Of a stretch of 64,000 nt of DNA, positions 9,766 through 18,694 are shown piece by piece. The DNA is taken from assembly GCA_006226375.1 (NCBI GenBank), contig SBHC01000067.1, positions 62,001 to 126,000 of the forward strand. Reading direction: 5' to 3'. A program made the translations under genes and the position numbers. Origin of the DNA: Deltaproteobacteria bacterium (GTDB taxonomy: Bacteria > Myxococcota_C > UBA6777). Position 1 is the stretch's first letter, and the number at the start of each line of letters is the position of its first letter. The notes beneath the pieces are model-generated. The model worked only from the letters and a program-made list of their open reading frames with translations, ran no database searches and was not told the DNA's origin.

Positions 9766-10523
9766 TGAAATGGGAGATCGATGTCGAGGTGCAACAAGGC
9801 TCGTTCCATCTTCACGTTGCGTTGCAAGGAACAAACGAGACCATTGCACTGATAGGCCCGAATGGCTCGGGTAAAACAACGCTTCTTCGAACCATCGCAG
9901 GAGCCTTGCAACCCATCAAGGGCTCCATACAAATGGGTGACCACACGCTGTTGGATGTAGCGAACGGCACCCACCTTCCACCGGAGCAACGTAAGGTTGG
10001 CTACGTTCCCCAAGGCAACAAGCTATTCCCTCATCTTCGAGCGATAGACAACGTTGGCTTTGGCTGGCTTGCTCGCACACCTCAAGTCTCTCAATCCGAA
10101 CGACAGCAAGCGGCAATGTCCCTCCTGGAAAGACTTGGTTGCGCCTCGTTGGCCGAGCGTTATCCAGCAGCGTTATCCGGAGGAGAGAAGCAAAAAGTTG
10201 CCCTGGCTCGCGCGTTGATGATTGAGCCCCAATGTTTGCTTCTGGACGAACCGTTGTCCTCCCTCGATCCACCCTCTCGCCGCGAGCTTCGAGCCTACCT
10301 GGGAGAGCGGCTTCGGGAGCAAAACAAACCTGTCATTCTTGTGACCCACGATTTGAACGATGTCGTCGCCCTTTGCGAAAGAGTTTATGTGCTTGAACAA
10401 GGTCGTGTGGTGCAGCAGGGAACCGTTGAAGATGTGATGCACAACCCGGCCAACTCCTTTGTCGCAGACTTTTTCTATGTGGAAGCCCGCATGCGAAACA
10501 TCATCGCTCAACAAAATCGATAA
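9765..10523 (+). CDS. modC: Molybdate ABC transporter ATP-binding protein ModC (short form)
   Basis: A 252-residue ATPase with Walker A (GPNGSGKTT, ~35-43), Q-loop, signature LSGGEKQK, Walker B LLLDEPLSSLD and H-loop LVTHD. It powers molybdate uptake through ModB. At ~250 residues it has only the nucleotide-binding domain; the C-terminal TOBE/Mop regulatory domain of E. coli-type ModC is absent. GGGAGGAAG lies five bases before the ATG at 9765; a GTG three bases earlier is possible. Confidence 0.9.
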   Translation: MKWEIDVEVQQGSFHLHVALQGTNETIALIGPNGSGKTTLLRTIAGALQPIKGSIQMGDHTLLDVANGTHLPPEQRKVGYVPQGNKLFPHLRAIDNVGFGWLARTPQVSQSERQQAAMSLLERLGCASLAERYPAALSGGEKQKVALARALMIEPQCLLLDEPLSSLDPPSRRELRAYLGERLREQNKPVILVTHDLNDVVALCERVYVLEQGRVVQQGTVEDVMHNPANSFVADFFYVEARMRNIIAQQNR

Positions 10524-10622
10524 CGCTTGCCACAAGACGATCCATACCGCTAGAGTAACGTTTCGTCCTTTCGACCTGCAAAATCCCATCCTACGACTGA
10601 CCACTTTCGTCAAGGGAATGCC

Positions 10623-11879
10623 ATGTCCTCCCTATCCCAAGGCTTAATACTCCAACGCACCAGCAGCTTTTTTGTCTTCTCTTTCCTTTGGGCAGGCGCG
10701 ATCTACGTACTCCCTCAGCTGTACTTGTTGGAGCATGACCCCCAACAAAAAAGCCTGCTGCTCTCGATACTTTTGTTTCTTGGAACGGCTTGCGCCTGGT
10801 TGGGCGTTCGTTTGTCCCAGAACCAATACCAAAGAGGACAAAGCTTCCACGCTCTTCACGGAGACATCGCGCTTATCGTCGTCATGGGAAAATTTGTGTA
10901 CTTGTGGTTTGGGGTTGCAGTCTTCTGGCTCTACATCCTTATCCACTTGGTCTTTCGAGTGGCCAGCAACTGGCTGGTGAACCACATGGATGTGACCTTT
11001 CTCCACCACGCTGGCCATGAAGGTGCCGGAGTTCACGCCTCCAGTTAAACCGCCTTCCCAATCACAGGACAGACATTAGGACCCCTCGTCTTTGTTAGCC
11101 TGCTTCCCTACTCCTTTGGGCTGCTCTCTCTCCTGGGTGTTTTGTTTGCCTGGCTGGTTTGGCAACTGTCAGGCTTTCGTTCCTTAAACGTCGAAACATC
11201 CGAAACATTTGGACCCTCACCTGCAACAGAGGACGGTTCCCAAGAACCACACGAGGAGAGCCAAGCACCCTCCTTTGTTCGCTTGTACATGCTCTTTAAT
11301 TTCCTGACGTACGGCACCATTATCGCGTTGTATGCACAGCTTATTTTTATCTTGTGGGACTATGTACAGTTGTCCCATGCCAAGTTCTGGGCCGGTGTGA
11401 TGCTCTCTCTGATGGGTGTTGTTTCCGTCGTAGCAGCCGTCACTTCAATGCGCCAAGGGGAGCGAGCCTTCATGTCACGGCGAGCGTATCTTACCCCTTG
11501 TTTGTTGTTTGCCGTAGCAACGTTGTTCATCTTGGGCAAGGCGCCCCTATGGGGTTTGTTTATCGCCTCAGTGTTCTCTGGCTTCGCAGGCGGACGTATC
11601 TTTGTACTCAGTCGACTTCAAGCCGCCTATTGGCTCGGCTCTCCCGGCAGAAATGTCATGGTAAGCAGGTACAACAATGTACCCAACATCACATCACTTC
11701 TTGCGTTTTTGTTTCTGGGATTGTTTGCCCTGGTCATGGGAGAAGACATCCAAACACAAGCTCCCGTCTTGCTTCTTTTGCTCACGTCTTTCTTGGTTGT
11801 CGCGGGTTGCCTCAGTTGGTGGTATGAGCTACCAACTCATGGAGGAACTCGTCAAGAAACACAGACATCCAACATGTAG
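10623..11879 (+). pseudogene. MFS-type transporter interrupted by an in-frame TAA
   Basis: Two hydrophobic open frames (10623-11048 and onward to 11879) are in the same reading frame, separated only by a TAA at 11046-11048. Read through, they form one ~418-residue protein with about twelve membrane segments and a hydrophilic central loop near residues 180-220, the layout of a major facilitator transporter. Residues just after the stop (GQTLGPLVFVSLLPYSFGLL) continue a membrane helix that cannot start at the next Leu/Met, so the stop truncates one gene rather than separating two. A single C-to-T change (CAA to TAA) would explain it. Substrate unknown. It could also be a sequence error. Confidence 0.7.
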
Positions 11880-12542
11880 CGTGATACGCCTTGTGGAAAC
11901 GAGCGTTGATGAACACCCTGACGCGCTCGCGCAAGATGATGAGTGGCAGCGCAGTGACCAACGCCTTACTCTCGTCAGCCAGGTTGCCCTGGACCTTGAC
12001 GTCACCCTGTCCGACGAGCAGAAGCAGAACGCGCTCGCTCCGCTCGACGCGCGACCGGATCGAAGCAGCTAACTACTTGTTCTGTCCCTCTATCGGGCAC
12101 ATCACGGAGCAGTCAATCAGGCTGGGTTCAGGACGTCGTGGCTCAACAACCGGAAGGTCAACTTGGTTGAGATCTTGGCTGACCGCGTCGTTCCTACCGA
12201 CCTGGCCGGATGGGAGTTGCCGGGACTGCGCAAACAGGGTTCTTGGCTCTCCCAGTCCTCCGGCACCACTGCGCACGAACATCGGCCCCGGTGCCTCGAC
12301 CTGTTCCACCTTTCGCTTCTCTGGGACCTTTCTCTTCCGCGCTCGTATCCCAAACGCATCAACAGAGAAAACCTCCTTGCGGAGATGACCGGCCACACCA
12401 CAAGAATGCGTCACCCGGTCAGGAAGCCTACATGATGAATTGCTGAACTACCAAAGAGCAAGAGATGCCATCATCGCAACCCTGAACCAACCTGTCAACC
12501 GACCACGCTGCGTTGTTTTAACGTACCAATAAAAGTTGGGGC
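11880..12542. other. Unassigned DNA, higher G+C than neighbours
   Basis: Several overlapping open frames exist on both strands (for example 11891-12388 plus, 12073-12414 minus, 12073-12435 plus) but none has a convincing ribosome-binding site, and no translation resembles a family I know. The first ~180 bases are richer in G+C and CGC/GCG triplets than flanking genes. A decayed mobile-element or foreign fragment is possible but unproven. Confidence 0.35.
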
Positions 12543-13148
12543 TCAACAACGTTCCTGAACCTCGGCGACCGCTCCTAGCGCAAGACGAAACGCATCCAAT
12601 GCAGAGACCGTCCCATTACTCTTTGCCCACCAAATCACCGAAGATATCGCGATCGAGGAGAGGCTACCTGCAAGAAGCTCTGGAGGGACCTTTTGTTGGA
12701 TGACACATCGTTGCACAGCAGAGGAAAGGAACACTCTCATCTCGTTAAAAGCAGGGTGATTGAACAATCCAGGAGACCCAGCGACCAACAACAACCTTCT
12801 CCTCGCAAGTTCTGCATGCTCTGGAACTTCAAGCGAGCGAAGCCCTGGCATAAAAAACGCCTCTACAAACTCTGAAAGCGTCATGCTTTGGGGACGAATG
12901 CTCTCTGTTTGAACCTTCGTCTGTTCCAACAGCTCCCAAATGCCGTCCCAAACCAGATCACCTTTCGATGGGAACAAACGAAACAAGGTCCGACGGCTGA
13001 TCGAAGCGGCTTCCGCGATCTCGTTCATCGTCACACCATCCACCCCCTTCTCCTCAAACAAGCAAAGGGCTGTTCGGGCAACCTCTTCTCGATCAATCTC
13101 CCGTGGACGCCCTCTCCTTAACTTGGTCTTCTTCGTACCGCTCGACAT
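12543..13148 (-). CDS. TetR-family transcriptional regulator
   Basis: A 201-residue regulator. A basic leader (KKTKLRRGRPREIDREEV) is followed by the TetR helix-turn-helix at ~20-65, with ALCLFEEKGVDGVTMNEIAE and ASISRRTLFRLFPSKGDLVW. The C-terminal ligand domain is divergent, as usual. The frame runs 44 codons further upstream, but the ATG at 13148 places the leader in the usual position. It is transcribed away from the flavoprotein-SDR pair with ~260 bp between, the common arrangement for a repressor controlling a catabolic unit. Ligand unknown, possibly a steroid-like or aromatic acyl compound. Confidence 0.9.
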   Translation of the reverse strand: MSSGTKKTKLRRGRPREIDREEVARTALCLFEEKGVDGVTMNEIAEAASISRRTLFRLFPSKGDLVWDGIWELLEQTKVQTESIRPQSMTLSEFVEAFFMPGLRSLEVPEHAELARRRLLLVAGSPGLFNHPAFNEMRVFLSSAVQRCVIQQKVPPELLAGSLSSIAISSVIWWAKSNGTVSALDAFRLALGAVAEVQERC

Positions 13149-13202
13149 TCGCTGTTGTCTCTGCCTTCCTATGCTGCTTTGCCACACCACTCCAAGCAGC
13201 CA

Positions 13203-13240
13203 TTCATACGAGATTCCGACTGTTTGTGTCAACCCAAACA
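13203..13240 (-). promoter_or_regulatory. Predicted TetR-gene promoter with overlapping palindrome
   Basis: On the minus strand TTGACA (13227-13232) and TATGAA (13203-13208) stand 18 bp apart, a plausible sigma70 promoter for the regulator gene. The -35 box sits inside a 20-bp palindrome (13221-13240) with perfect arms TGTTTG and CAAACA. A repressor bound there would block RNA polymerase, so autoregulation is likely by inference. Confidence 0.45.
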
Positions 13241-13248
13241 AACACCTC

Positions 13249-13277
13249 TTTACATTTATGACACCAAGTGCCATAAA
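13249..13277 (+). promoter_or_regulatory. Candidate promoter for the flavoprotein-SDR pair
   Basis: TTTACA (13249-13254) and CATAAA (13272-13277) are 17 bp apart, about 130 bp before the flavoprotein start. It adjoins the palindrome at 13221-13240, so one regulator could control both directions. Confidence 0.3.
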
Positions 13278-13406
13278 CAATCAAGTATGGAGAGTGAGTC
13301 TTGATCACAAACAAGGATCGCGGAGAGATTCGGGGGTTTGGGGCGAGAGAGTTTCGCAACAACGGGCTGTTTGGAGCAGCGAGACGAAGAACAAGAGGAG
13401 AGAGAG

Positions 13407-15068
13407 ATGGGAACGTATGATGTTGAAGCAGATGTCCTTGTTGTAGGCTCAGGCGCAGCAGGAATGGTTGCGGCTCTCAAGGCAAAAGAGGAAGGGCTGG
13501 AGCCGATACTCATCGAATCCACAGAGCTTTTGGGAGGCAACTCTGCGATCTCAGGAGGTGGGGTTTGGATCCCCAACAACCACGTCATCAAACGCGCGGG
13601 GCAAACGGATAGCTACGAAGAAGCCCGAGAATACCTGGATCTGTGTGTGGGAGATGTAGGACCTGCCAGCTCTTCAGAACGCCGTCATGCGTACCTGACA
13701 GAAGGACCCGCGATGGTCCAATGGCTCGAAGACCTGGGATTTAAGTGGGTGTTTGGGAAAGGATACTCTGACTATTACCCAGAGCGACCTGGTGGCAAAC
13801 CGATGGGCCGAGGCATTGAAGGCAAGAAATACAACATCAACCGCCTTGGAAAGTGGAAGGACAAGTTGCGCTTTTCCGTTCGCGCCATGCCCATGTACAC
13901 CAGCGAAGTGAACAAGATGGCGGTGTCATTTCGGACCTGGAAAGGTTTCTTTACAGCTGCTCGTGTGATTGGTCTTGAAGCCACATTCCCCAGGCTCATT
14001 GGGAAGCATTTGGTGGGGCTGGGGAACTCGTTAATGGGTCAAATGCTTGAAATGCTGCTGGCTCGGAAGGTAGCAATCTGGCTGTCCACTCCGATGAAAG
14101 AGCTCATTCTTGATGGCAACCGCGTGTTGGGTCTGGTCGTGGAGAGCGAAGGCAAGCTGATGCGTGTGAAGGCAAGGAAAGGTGTGATTCTAGCCTCAGG
14201 AGGTTTCGAGCGAAACGCTAAGATGCGCGAGACATACCAAGAGCAGCCCATCACCGACCAATGGACTTCAGGGACAGAAGGCAACCTGGGACGCCCCATT
14301 GAACTCGCCCATCAAGCAGGTGCAGCGCTCGCGCTGATGGAAGATGCTTGGTGGGGACCAACGTTAATGTATCCCGACAGCGAACAGCCACAGTTTATGC
14401 TCCACGAACGATCCCTTCCTTTCTGCTTTATCGTCGCAGAGGACGGGAAGCGGTTCATGAACGAGTCCGAATCGTATGTGGACGCAGGGCATCATCAATA
14501 CGAGCGTCATCGCACAGTGAAAGCCATTCCGGCCTGGCAGATCATGGATTCGCGGCATCGCAAGTACTACCCGTTTGGAACCTGTATGCCAGGAAAGTCG
14601 GGCAGCAAGAAAGGGGTGGAGTCAGGCCTGCTCGTAACAGCCGACACCATCGAGGTTTTGGCCGAAAAGATAGGCGTCAACGTCGAAGGCCTTGTCGAGA
14701 CCACACGCCGCTTTAATGAGTTTGCCAAGACAGGCAAAGACCTCGACTTCCATCGTGGAGATAGCGCATACGACCGGGTGTACAGCGATCCCCGAGTGAA
14801 GCCCAACCCCAACTTGGGCAGTGTAGAAAATCCGCCCTTCTTTGCAGCCAAAGTCTACCCTGGTGACTTGGGAACCAAAGGTGGTATGCTCACCGACGAA
14901 TACGCTCGGGTGATTCATCAAGATGGCTCTTTGTTTGAAGGATTGTATGCCTCAGGCAATTGCTCGGCGTCTGTGATGGGGCACACTTACCCGGGTCCAG
15001 GATCAACATTGGGTCCTGCCCTTACGTTTGGCTACATTGCTGGTCAGCACATCGCGAAAAGGAGCTAG
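13407..15068 (+). CDS. FAD-dependent dehydrogenase, 3-ketosteroid delta1-dehydrogenase-like
   Basis: A 553-residue FAD_binding_2 flavoprotein. ADVLVVGSGAAGMVAALKAK (~8-27) is the FAD loop, followed by GGNSAISGGGVWIPNN. The C-terminus has GLYASGNCSASVMG and the YPGPGSTLGPALTFGYIAG block, both hallmarks of 3-ketosteroid-delta1-dehydrogenases and relatives that desaturate ring ketones. The substrate is inferred only. GGAGAGAGAG precedes the ATG at 13407; an upstream in-frame start lacks this. The next gene, an SDR, begins one base after the stop, so the pair should work on the same substrate. Confidence 0.88.
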   Translation: MGTYDVEADVLVVGSGAAGMVAALKAKEEGLEPILIESTELLGGNSAISGGGVWIPNNHVIKRAGQTDSYEEAREYLDLCVGDVGPASSSERRHAYLTEGPAMVQWLEDLGFKWVFGKGYSDYYPERPGGKPMGRGIEGKKYNINRLGKWKDKLRFSVRAMPMYTSEVNKMAVSFRTWKGFFTAARVIGLEATFPRLIGKHLVGLGNSLMGQMLEMLLARKVAIWLSTPMKELILDGNRVLGLVVESEGKLMRVKARKGVILASGGFERNAKMRETYQEQPITDQWTSGTEGNLGRPIELAHQAGAALALMEDAWWGPTLMYPDSEQPQFMLHERSLPFCFIVAEDGKRFMNESESYVDAGHHQYERHRTVKAIPAWQIMDSRHRKYYPFGTCMPGKSGSKKGVESGLLVTADTIEVLAEKIGVNVEGLVETTRRFNEFAKTGKDLDFHRGDSAYDRVYSDPRVKPNPNLGSVENPPFFAAKVYPGDLGTKGGMLTDEYARVIHQDGSLFEGLYASGNCSASVMGHTYPGPGSTLGPALTFGYIAGQHIAKRS

Positions 15069-15069
15069 C

Positions 15070-15864
15070 ATGAAGATCCAAGGAAAAACCTTTGTGGTAA
15101 CAGGCGGTGGGAGCGGGATGGGCAAAGAGCTTGTCCTTCAACTTCTTGCACGTGGCGCTCAGGTGGCAGCCGTCGACATTCGACAAGAAACATTGGATGC
15201 CCTCTCTGCGGAAGCGAAGGCTGGCACACGATTGTCAACGCACGTCGCCAACATCGCCGACAGAAAACGCGTGGAAGCCCTAGTCCAGGAGGTGTTGGAC
15301 CACCACAAGGTTGTCGACGGACTGCTCAACAATGCAGGCATCATCCAGCCGTTTGTACCTGTCAAAGACCTGGACTACGATGTCATTGAGAGGGTCATTA
15401 ATGTAAACCTGTACGGTACCATTTACATGACCAAGGCCTTTCTTCCCCACCTCTTGGAACGACCCGAAGCCCACCTGCTCAACGTATCGAGTATGGGAGG
15501 CTTTATGCCCTTTCCAGGCCAATCCATTTACGGAGCAACCAAAGCTGGCGTCAAGCTACTAACGGAAGGGTTGTATGCCGAGCTTATCGAGACCAAAGTG
15601 GGCGTCTCTGTTGTGATGCCCGGCGCCGTTGGAACCAACATCACCAAGAACTCAGGAGTGGGTGGCCCGACCCAAGAGTCCGCAGGAAATGCCCGCATGA
15701 CGTCGGCCGAAGATGCGGCAAAAATCATGCTCAATGGTATCGAAAAAAACCGCCTGCATATCTTTGTGGGAAGCGACGCCAAAGCGACCAACTGGATGAT
15801 CCGGATAGCTCCCAAACGAGCTATCAACTTCATACAAAAACAGATGAAGAAGCTATTGGGCTAA
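15070..15864 (+). CDS. Short-chain dehydrogenase/reductase
   Basis: A 264-residue classical SDR: TGGGSGMG cofactor loop (~11-18), NNAGI at ~88, catalytic Ser in LNVSSMGG, and YGATK as the Tyr-x-x-x-Lys pair. The Asp after the second strand (VAAVDIRQ) suggests NAD(H). It interconverts alcohols and ketones. AAAGGAG sits across the stop of the preceding flavoprotein gene, only one base separates the genes, and translational coupling is expected. A hydroxysteroid-dehydrogenase role would suit the neighbour but is inference. Confidence 0.92.
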   Translation: MKIQGKTFVVTGGGSGMGKELVLQLLARGAQVAAVDIRQETLDALSAEAKAGTRLSTHVANIADRKRVEALVQEVLDHHKVVDGLLNNAGIIQPFVPVKDLDYDVIERVINVNLYGTIYMTKAFLPHLLERPEAHLLNVSSMGGFMPFPGQSIYGATKAGVKLLTEGLYAELIETKVGVSVVMPGAVGTNITKNSGVGGPTQESAGNARMTSAEDAAKIMLNGIEKNRLHIFVGSDAKATNWMIRIAPKRAINFIQKQMKKLLG

Positions 15865-16062
15865 AAGTTCCTCCACCTCCTCCCCCCGTTTGTTCCTACC
15901 ATGTTCAGAAACCAACGACCTAGCCACCTCAACTACATAATGGACCTTCGTAGAATCCCAGGTTTCATGCTATCCTTCCAACAAGAAGAACGATCTGTTA
16001 TGGCAGAAAGCCATGGAGATAGATTAGCGTGCAGGCCAACACAGACAACAAAGGAACCAACG

Positions 16063-16323
16063 ATGGACAAGGACAATCCCACAAACACTTCAACAACCAA
16101 GCCCAAGAAGCAGGTCAAAGGTGTCTTGGACACCATGAAGGAAGAAAACGAGGATAGGGCTGCAGACTCTGCCCTCACCCTGAGCAATGTCATGGGTGTT
16201 ATCTTCCTTGGGACCGGGGTGTACATTGGTTACTACTACGGTGGTTTCTTGGTTGTTGCCTATCTCTTCTTTGTCCTTTTCATTTTATGGCTCATGTCTC
16301 TCGTTTTTGGTCCATGGACCTAG
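16063..16323 (+). CDS. Small membrane protein, unknown function
   Basis: An 86-residue protein with a polar Lys/Glu-rich N-terminus (~35 residues) and two closely spaced hydrophobic helices (~42-60 and 62-82). AAAGGAAC lies before the ATG at 16063; the frame extends upstream without a better signal. Function cannot be inferred. Confidence 0.6.
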   Translation: MDKDNPTNTSTTKPKKQVKGVLDTMKEENEDRAADSALTLSNVMGVIFLGTGVYIGYYYGGFLVVAYLFFVLFILWLMSLVFGPWT

Positions 16324-16451
16324 AGGAAACACCCCTGCCCTGAGCAAACAAAAAAGAAAAAGGTGACAGACATCACAGTATTTCCTATAGTAAATGAGGG
16401 TAGAAAAAATAGAATTTGCTGAAGAGAAAATTTTGACAACGGAGAGCAAGA

Positions 16452-17180
16452 ATGAAACCAACCAAGAAAGTGGGTCTGGCTGGGGTGGCCGGGCTCTACG
16501 TGTTGTGCTTGTTTGGCCTGGGCGGATGCGCCGATCCACTGGTCAATCAAGGTGTCCACAACTGCCAACCTCCGCAACAACCTGTCCAAGTTGGGATCTA
16601 CGATGTGTATGTCCCAGAGAAGCCCGATGCTACGACGCCATCGTACATTACCCGTTTGAGCCTAACGAATCGCCTGAACCAGTCTTTTCAGCATTTCAAA
16701 GCAAAGATCTGGTACGAATACCCACCAGACTTCTCAAGGTTATCCTTGGGCTCACAATTTCTACAAACCCAAGATTCTCCCGGAAATATAGAGATCCCCG
16801 CAAGCGGGATCGTAAGTTCAGGACAAACGGTAACTTTAACCTTTTCAGCTGTGTCCCCGACGGTAGCCAATGCTTGGAAGCAAGCAAACGAACTCAGCGC
16901 ATCTGCATTGACCAACCTGGAGAGCACATACCAATCCGGCCCATCGTTCATGGTAACGATGCATGTGGAATTGGTAGGAGTGACAAAAGATGGAGTAGAA
17001 ACAGCAGTTCGACCGTTTGCTTTTCCGATTCGAGTGTGTAAGGGCTGTCTGCACCCACAGGCAAAGAATATGCCCCCTTCCTCACTTTGCTTGAGTAAGA
17101 ACCTGCAGGATCCTAGTGCATCATCGTGTGGATACCAAGATGGTTTCTGCAACAACGCAACCGAAGGGAGCACACCATGA
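16452..17180 (+). CDS. Lipoprotein, first of a paralogous pair
   Basis: A 242-residue lipoprotein with lipobox F-G-L-G-G-C at about residue 26. It shares with the next gene a conserved core: an IWYEYPPDFSRLSLGSQFL block in the middle and a FPIRVCKGCL block near the C-terminus, plus a Cys-rich tail. CGGAGAG precedes the ATG. Its stop overlaps the ATG of its paralogue (ATGA), so both are made together. No known family recognised; an envelope role is inferred from the signal. Confidence 0.8.
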   Translation: MKPTKKVGLAGVAGLYVLCLFGLGGCADPLVNQGVHNCQPPQQPVQVGIYDVYVPEKPDATTPSYITRLSLTNRLNQSFQHFKAKIWYEYPPDFSRLSLGSQFLQTQDSPGNIEIPASGIVSSGQTVTLTFSAVSPTVANAWKQANELSASALTNLESTYQSGPSFMVTMHVELVGVTKDGVETAVRPFAFPIRVCKGCLHPQAKNMPPSSLCLSKNLQDPSASSCGYQDGFCNNATEGSTP

Positions 17181-17782
17181 AATACATCGTATTGACTGTT
17201 GCGCTCTCCTGCATAGGATGGCTTTCGATGGGTTGCCAACCTTTTGAAACCCAACAAGTGGTAAATTGTGGAAACGTCCAAACACCTCTTCAGTCAGGGC
17301 TCTTGGATGTGCAGACCCGAGACAATTACGGTATACAGTTGCAACGTCCCTCAACCTTGGGTGACATCCAATTGAAGGAAGCAAACATTTGGCTGGAGTA
17401 CCCTCAAAACTTCTCACGACAGAGCCTTGGCGCTGAGCTATTGCGCACCAAAGACAATCCTTACCGTGTGGTCCTTGGAGCCTTTTCAACAAGAGAAGCC
17501 TCTGGTTTTCAACTCACCATCCATGCGATTCCCACAATGCTCACTCGGATTTATATACAAGCCCACGAGCTTATGACGGGCTCGAAGCGATTCACCGTTA
17601 AGATCCATGTTGAGTTCAAGGGCGACGTGGTACTTCCTCCGCTGGTCTTTCCCTTGGAGGTCTGTAAGGGATGCCTGGCCAACGCTGAGATGCCAGACTG
17701 CAAGAACAAAGTCACGCCCGACAAACAAGGGCAGCATGGAATGAATTGCATTGGTCAGGATTGGACCTGCCTCACCAAGTAA
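17177..17782 (+). CDS. Lipoprotein, second of a paralogous pair
   Basis: A 201-residue lipoprotein with lipobox (L-S-M-G-C at about residue 20). It keeps the shared core of the previous gene: IWLEYPQNFSRQSLGAELL and FPLEVCKGCL. Conserved Cys pairs near the end suggest disulfides. It begins inside the stop codon of its paralogue. An in-frame start further upstream would lack a signal sequence. Function unknown. Confidence 0.82.
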   Translation: MKYIVLTVALSCIGWLSMGCQPFETQQVVNCGNVQTPLQSGLLDVQTRDNYGIQLQRPSTLGDIQLKEANIWLEYPQNFSRQSLGAELLRTKDNPYRVVLGAFSTREASGFQLTIHAIPTMLTRIYIQAHELMTGSKRFTVKIHVEFKGDVVLPPLVFPLEVCKGCLANAEMPDCKNKVTPDKQGQHGMNCIGQDWTCLTK

Positions 17783-17830
17783 CATATCCCAGCAAGTTGA
17801 CTCCCATCGTTGAAACGTGCCCTGTTTTCT

Positions 17831-18529
17831 CTACCCTTTGCACGCCACAACAAAGTGGGACCAACTCTCAGAAACACACCGGTTCTGCTTGTTCATGGTG
17901 AGCGTAATCGCCTTGGGGAGAATCAACTTGTAACGACCTTGCTTGTCAGCCTTGGTTCGAGTCAGTGTGACTCCAGGTTCCACTCGGATCGGCTTTCGAA
18001 TGTCTTCAGGAACTTCCACGAGCACCACCTTCTCTTTACCAGCCTTCCTTAAAATTTGTGGACCAAGCCACTGCAGCATACTCACTGTCACAACAGGAAG
18101 CTTGGTCCTTTGGATTCGCTTCACCTTGTGGATCGGCTTGGCCAGCTTTAAGCCTGATTGTTCGCGAAGGAACACAGCTTTCACCACATAATGTGTGGAC
18201 GTCCGCTGAAGCTGTGTTTTCATCACAACCTTGTTGTTGACCCACGTGACCGCTTTGGCCTGAAGAATCTCGAACTTTGGAATGCGTTGCATCTTGATCC
18301 AGGAGAGGACACGAAACCGGTAGCTCAAGCGAAACCGATACATTTCCTTCAACACAAGGTCTTTCGGAGAGATATTAACCCGACGAACCCGAACACCTGC
18401 TTTGCCTCCTCCATCGTTCCAGTTCACGGACTCCTTCGTCTGAAACGTACGAGTTTGGGGAGTTGTACAAGGCGTAGCCCAAGCGGACATAGAAAACAAC
18501 ATTGCAAACCCAACAAGAAAGATCCTCAT
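17831..18529 (-). CDS. Secreted protein, unknown function
   Basis: A 232-residue protein with a signal peptide ending around A-W-A (residue 19). The mature part is basic and beta-rich with no recognised domain; it begins and ends with single Cys residues that could pair. GAGAGAG precedes the ATG at 18529, which was preferred over an ATG 12 codons upstream because it places the signal peptide at the very start. It converges on the lipoprotein pair. Confidence 0.75.
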   Translation of the reverse strand: MRIFLVGFAMLFSMSAWATPCTTPQTRTFQTKESVNWNDGGGKAGVRVRRVNISPKDLVLKEMYRFRLSYRFRVLSWIKMQRIPKFEILQAKAVTWVNNKVVMKTQLQRTSTHYVVKAVFLREQSGLKLAKPIHKVKRIQRTKLPVVTVSMLQWLGPQILRKAGKEKVVLVEVPEDIRKPIRVEPGVTLTRTKADKQGRYKLILPKAITLTMNKQNRCVSESWSHFVVACKG

Positions 18530-18694
18530 TTCACTCTCTCTTTCGTAGGAATAGGTCTGTTTCATGAGTCATGTCCGGCTCTAAAAAAACCAAGAACCAA
18601 CCACTCAAGTGTAACACAAGGAACGTTTCCAACGATACAAACGCACCAGTCTGGTTGACGTGTGACCAGCGACCTTCAAACAAAGGAAAAAGCC

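Noticed and set aside
11046-11048. Frameshift in the MFS gene
   Set aside because: Both halves are in the same frame; the break is a single TAA, not an indel.
12073-12414. 113-codon minus-strand frame as a transposase fragment
   Set aside because: No DDE or HTH motif and no terminal inverted repeats were found.
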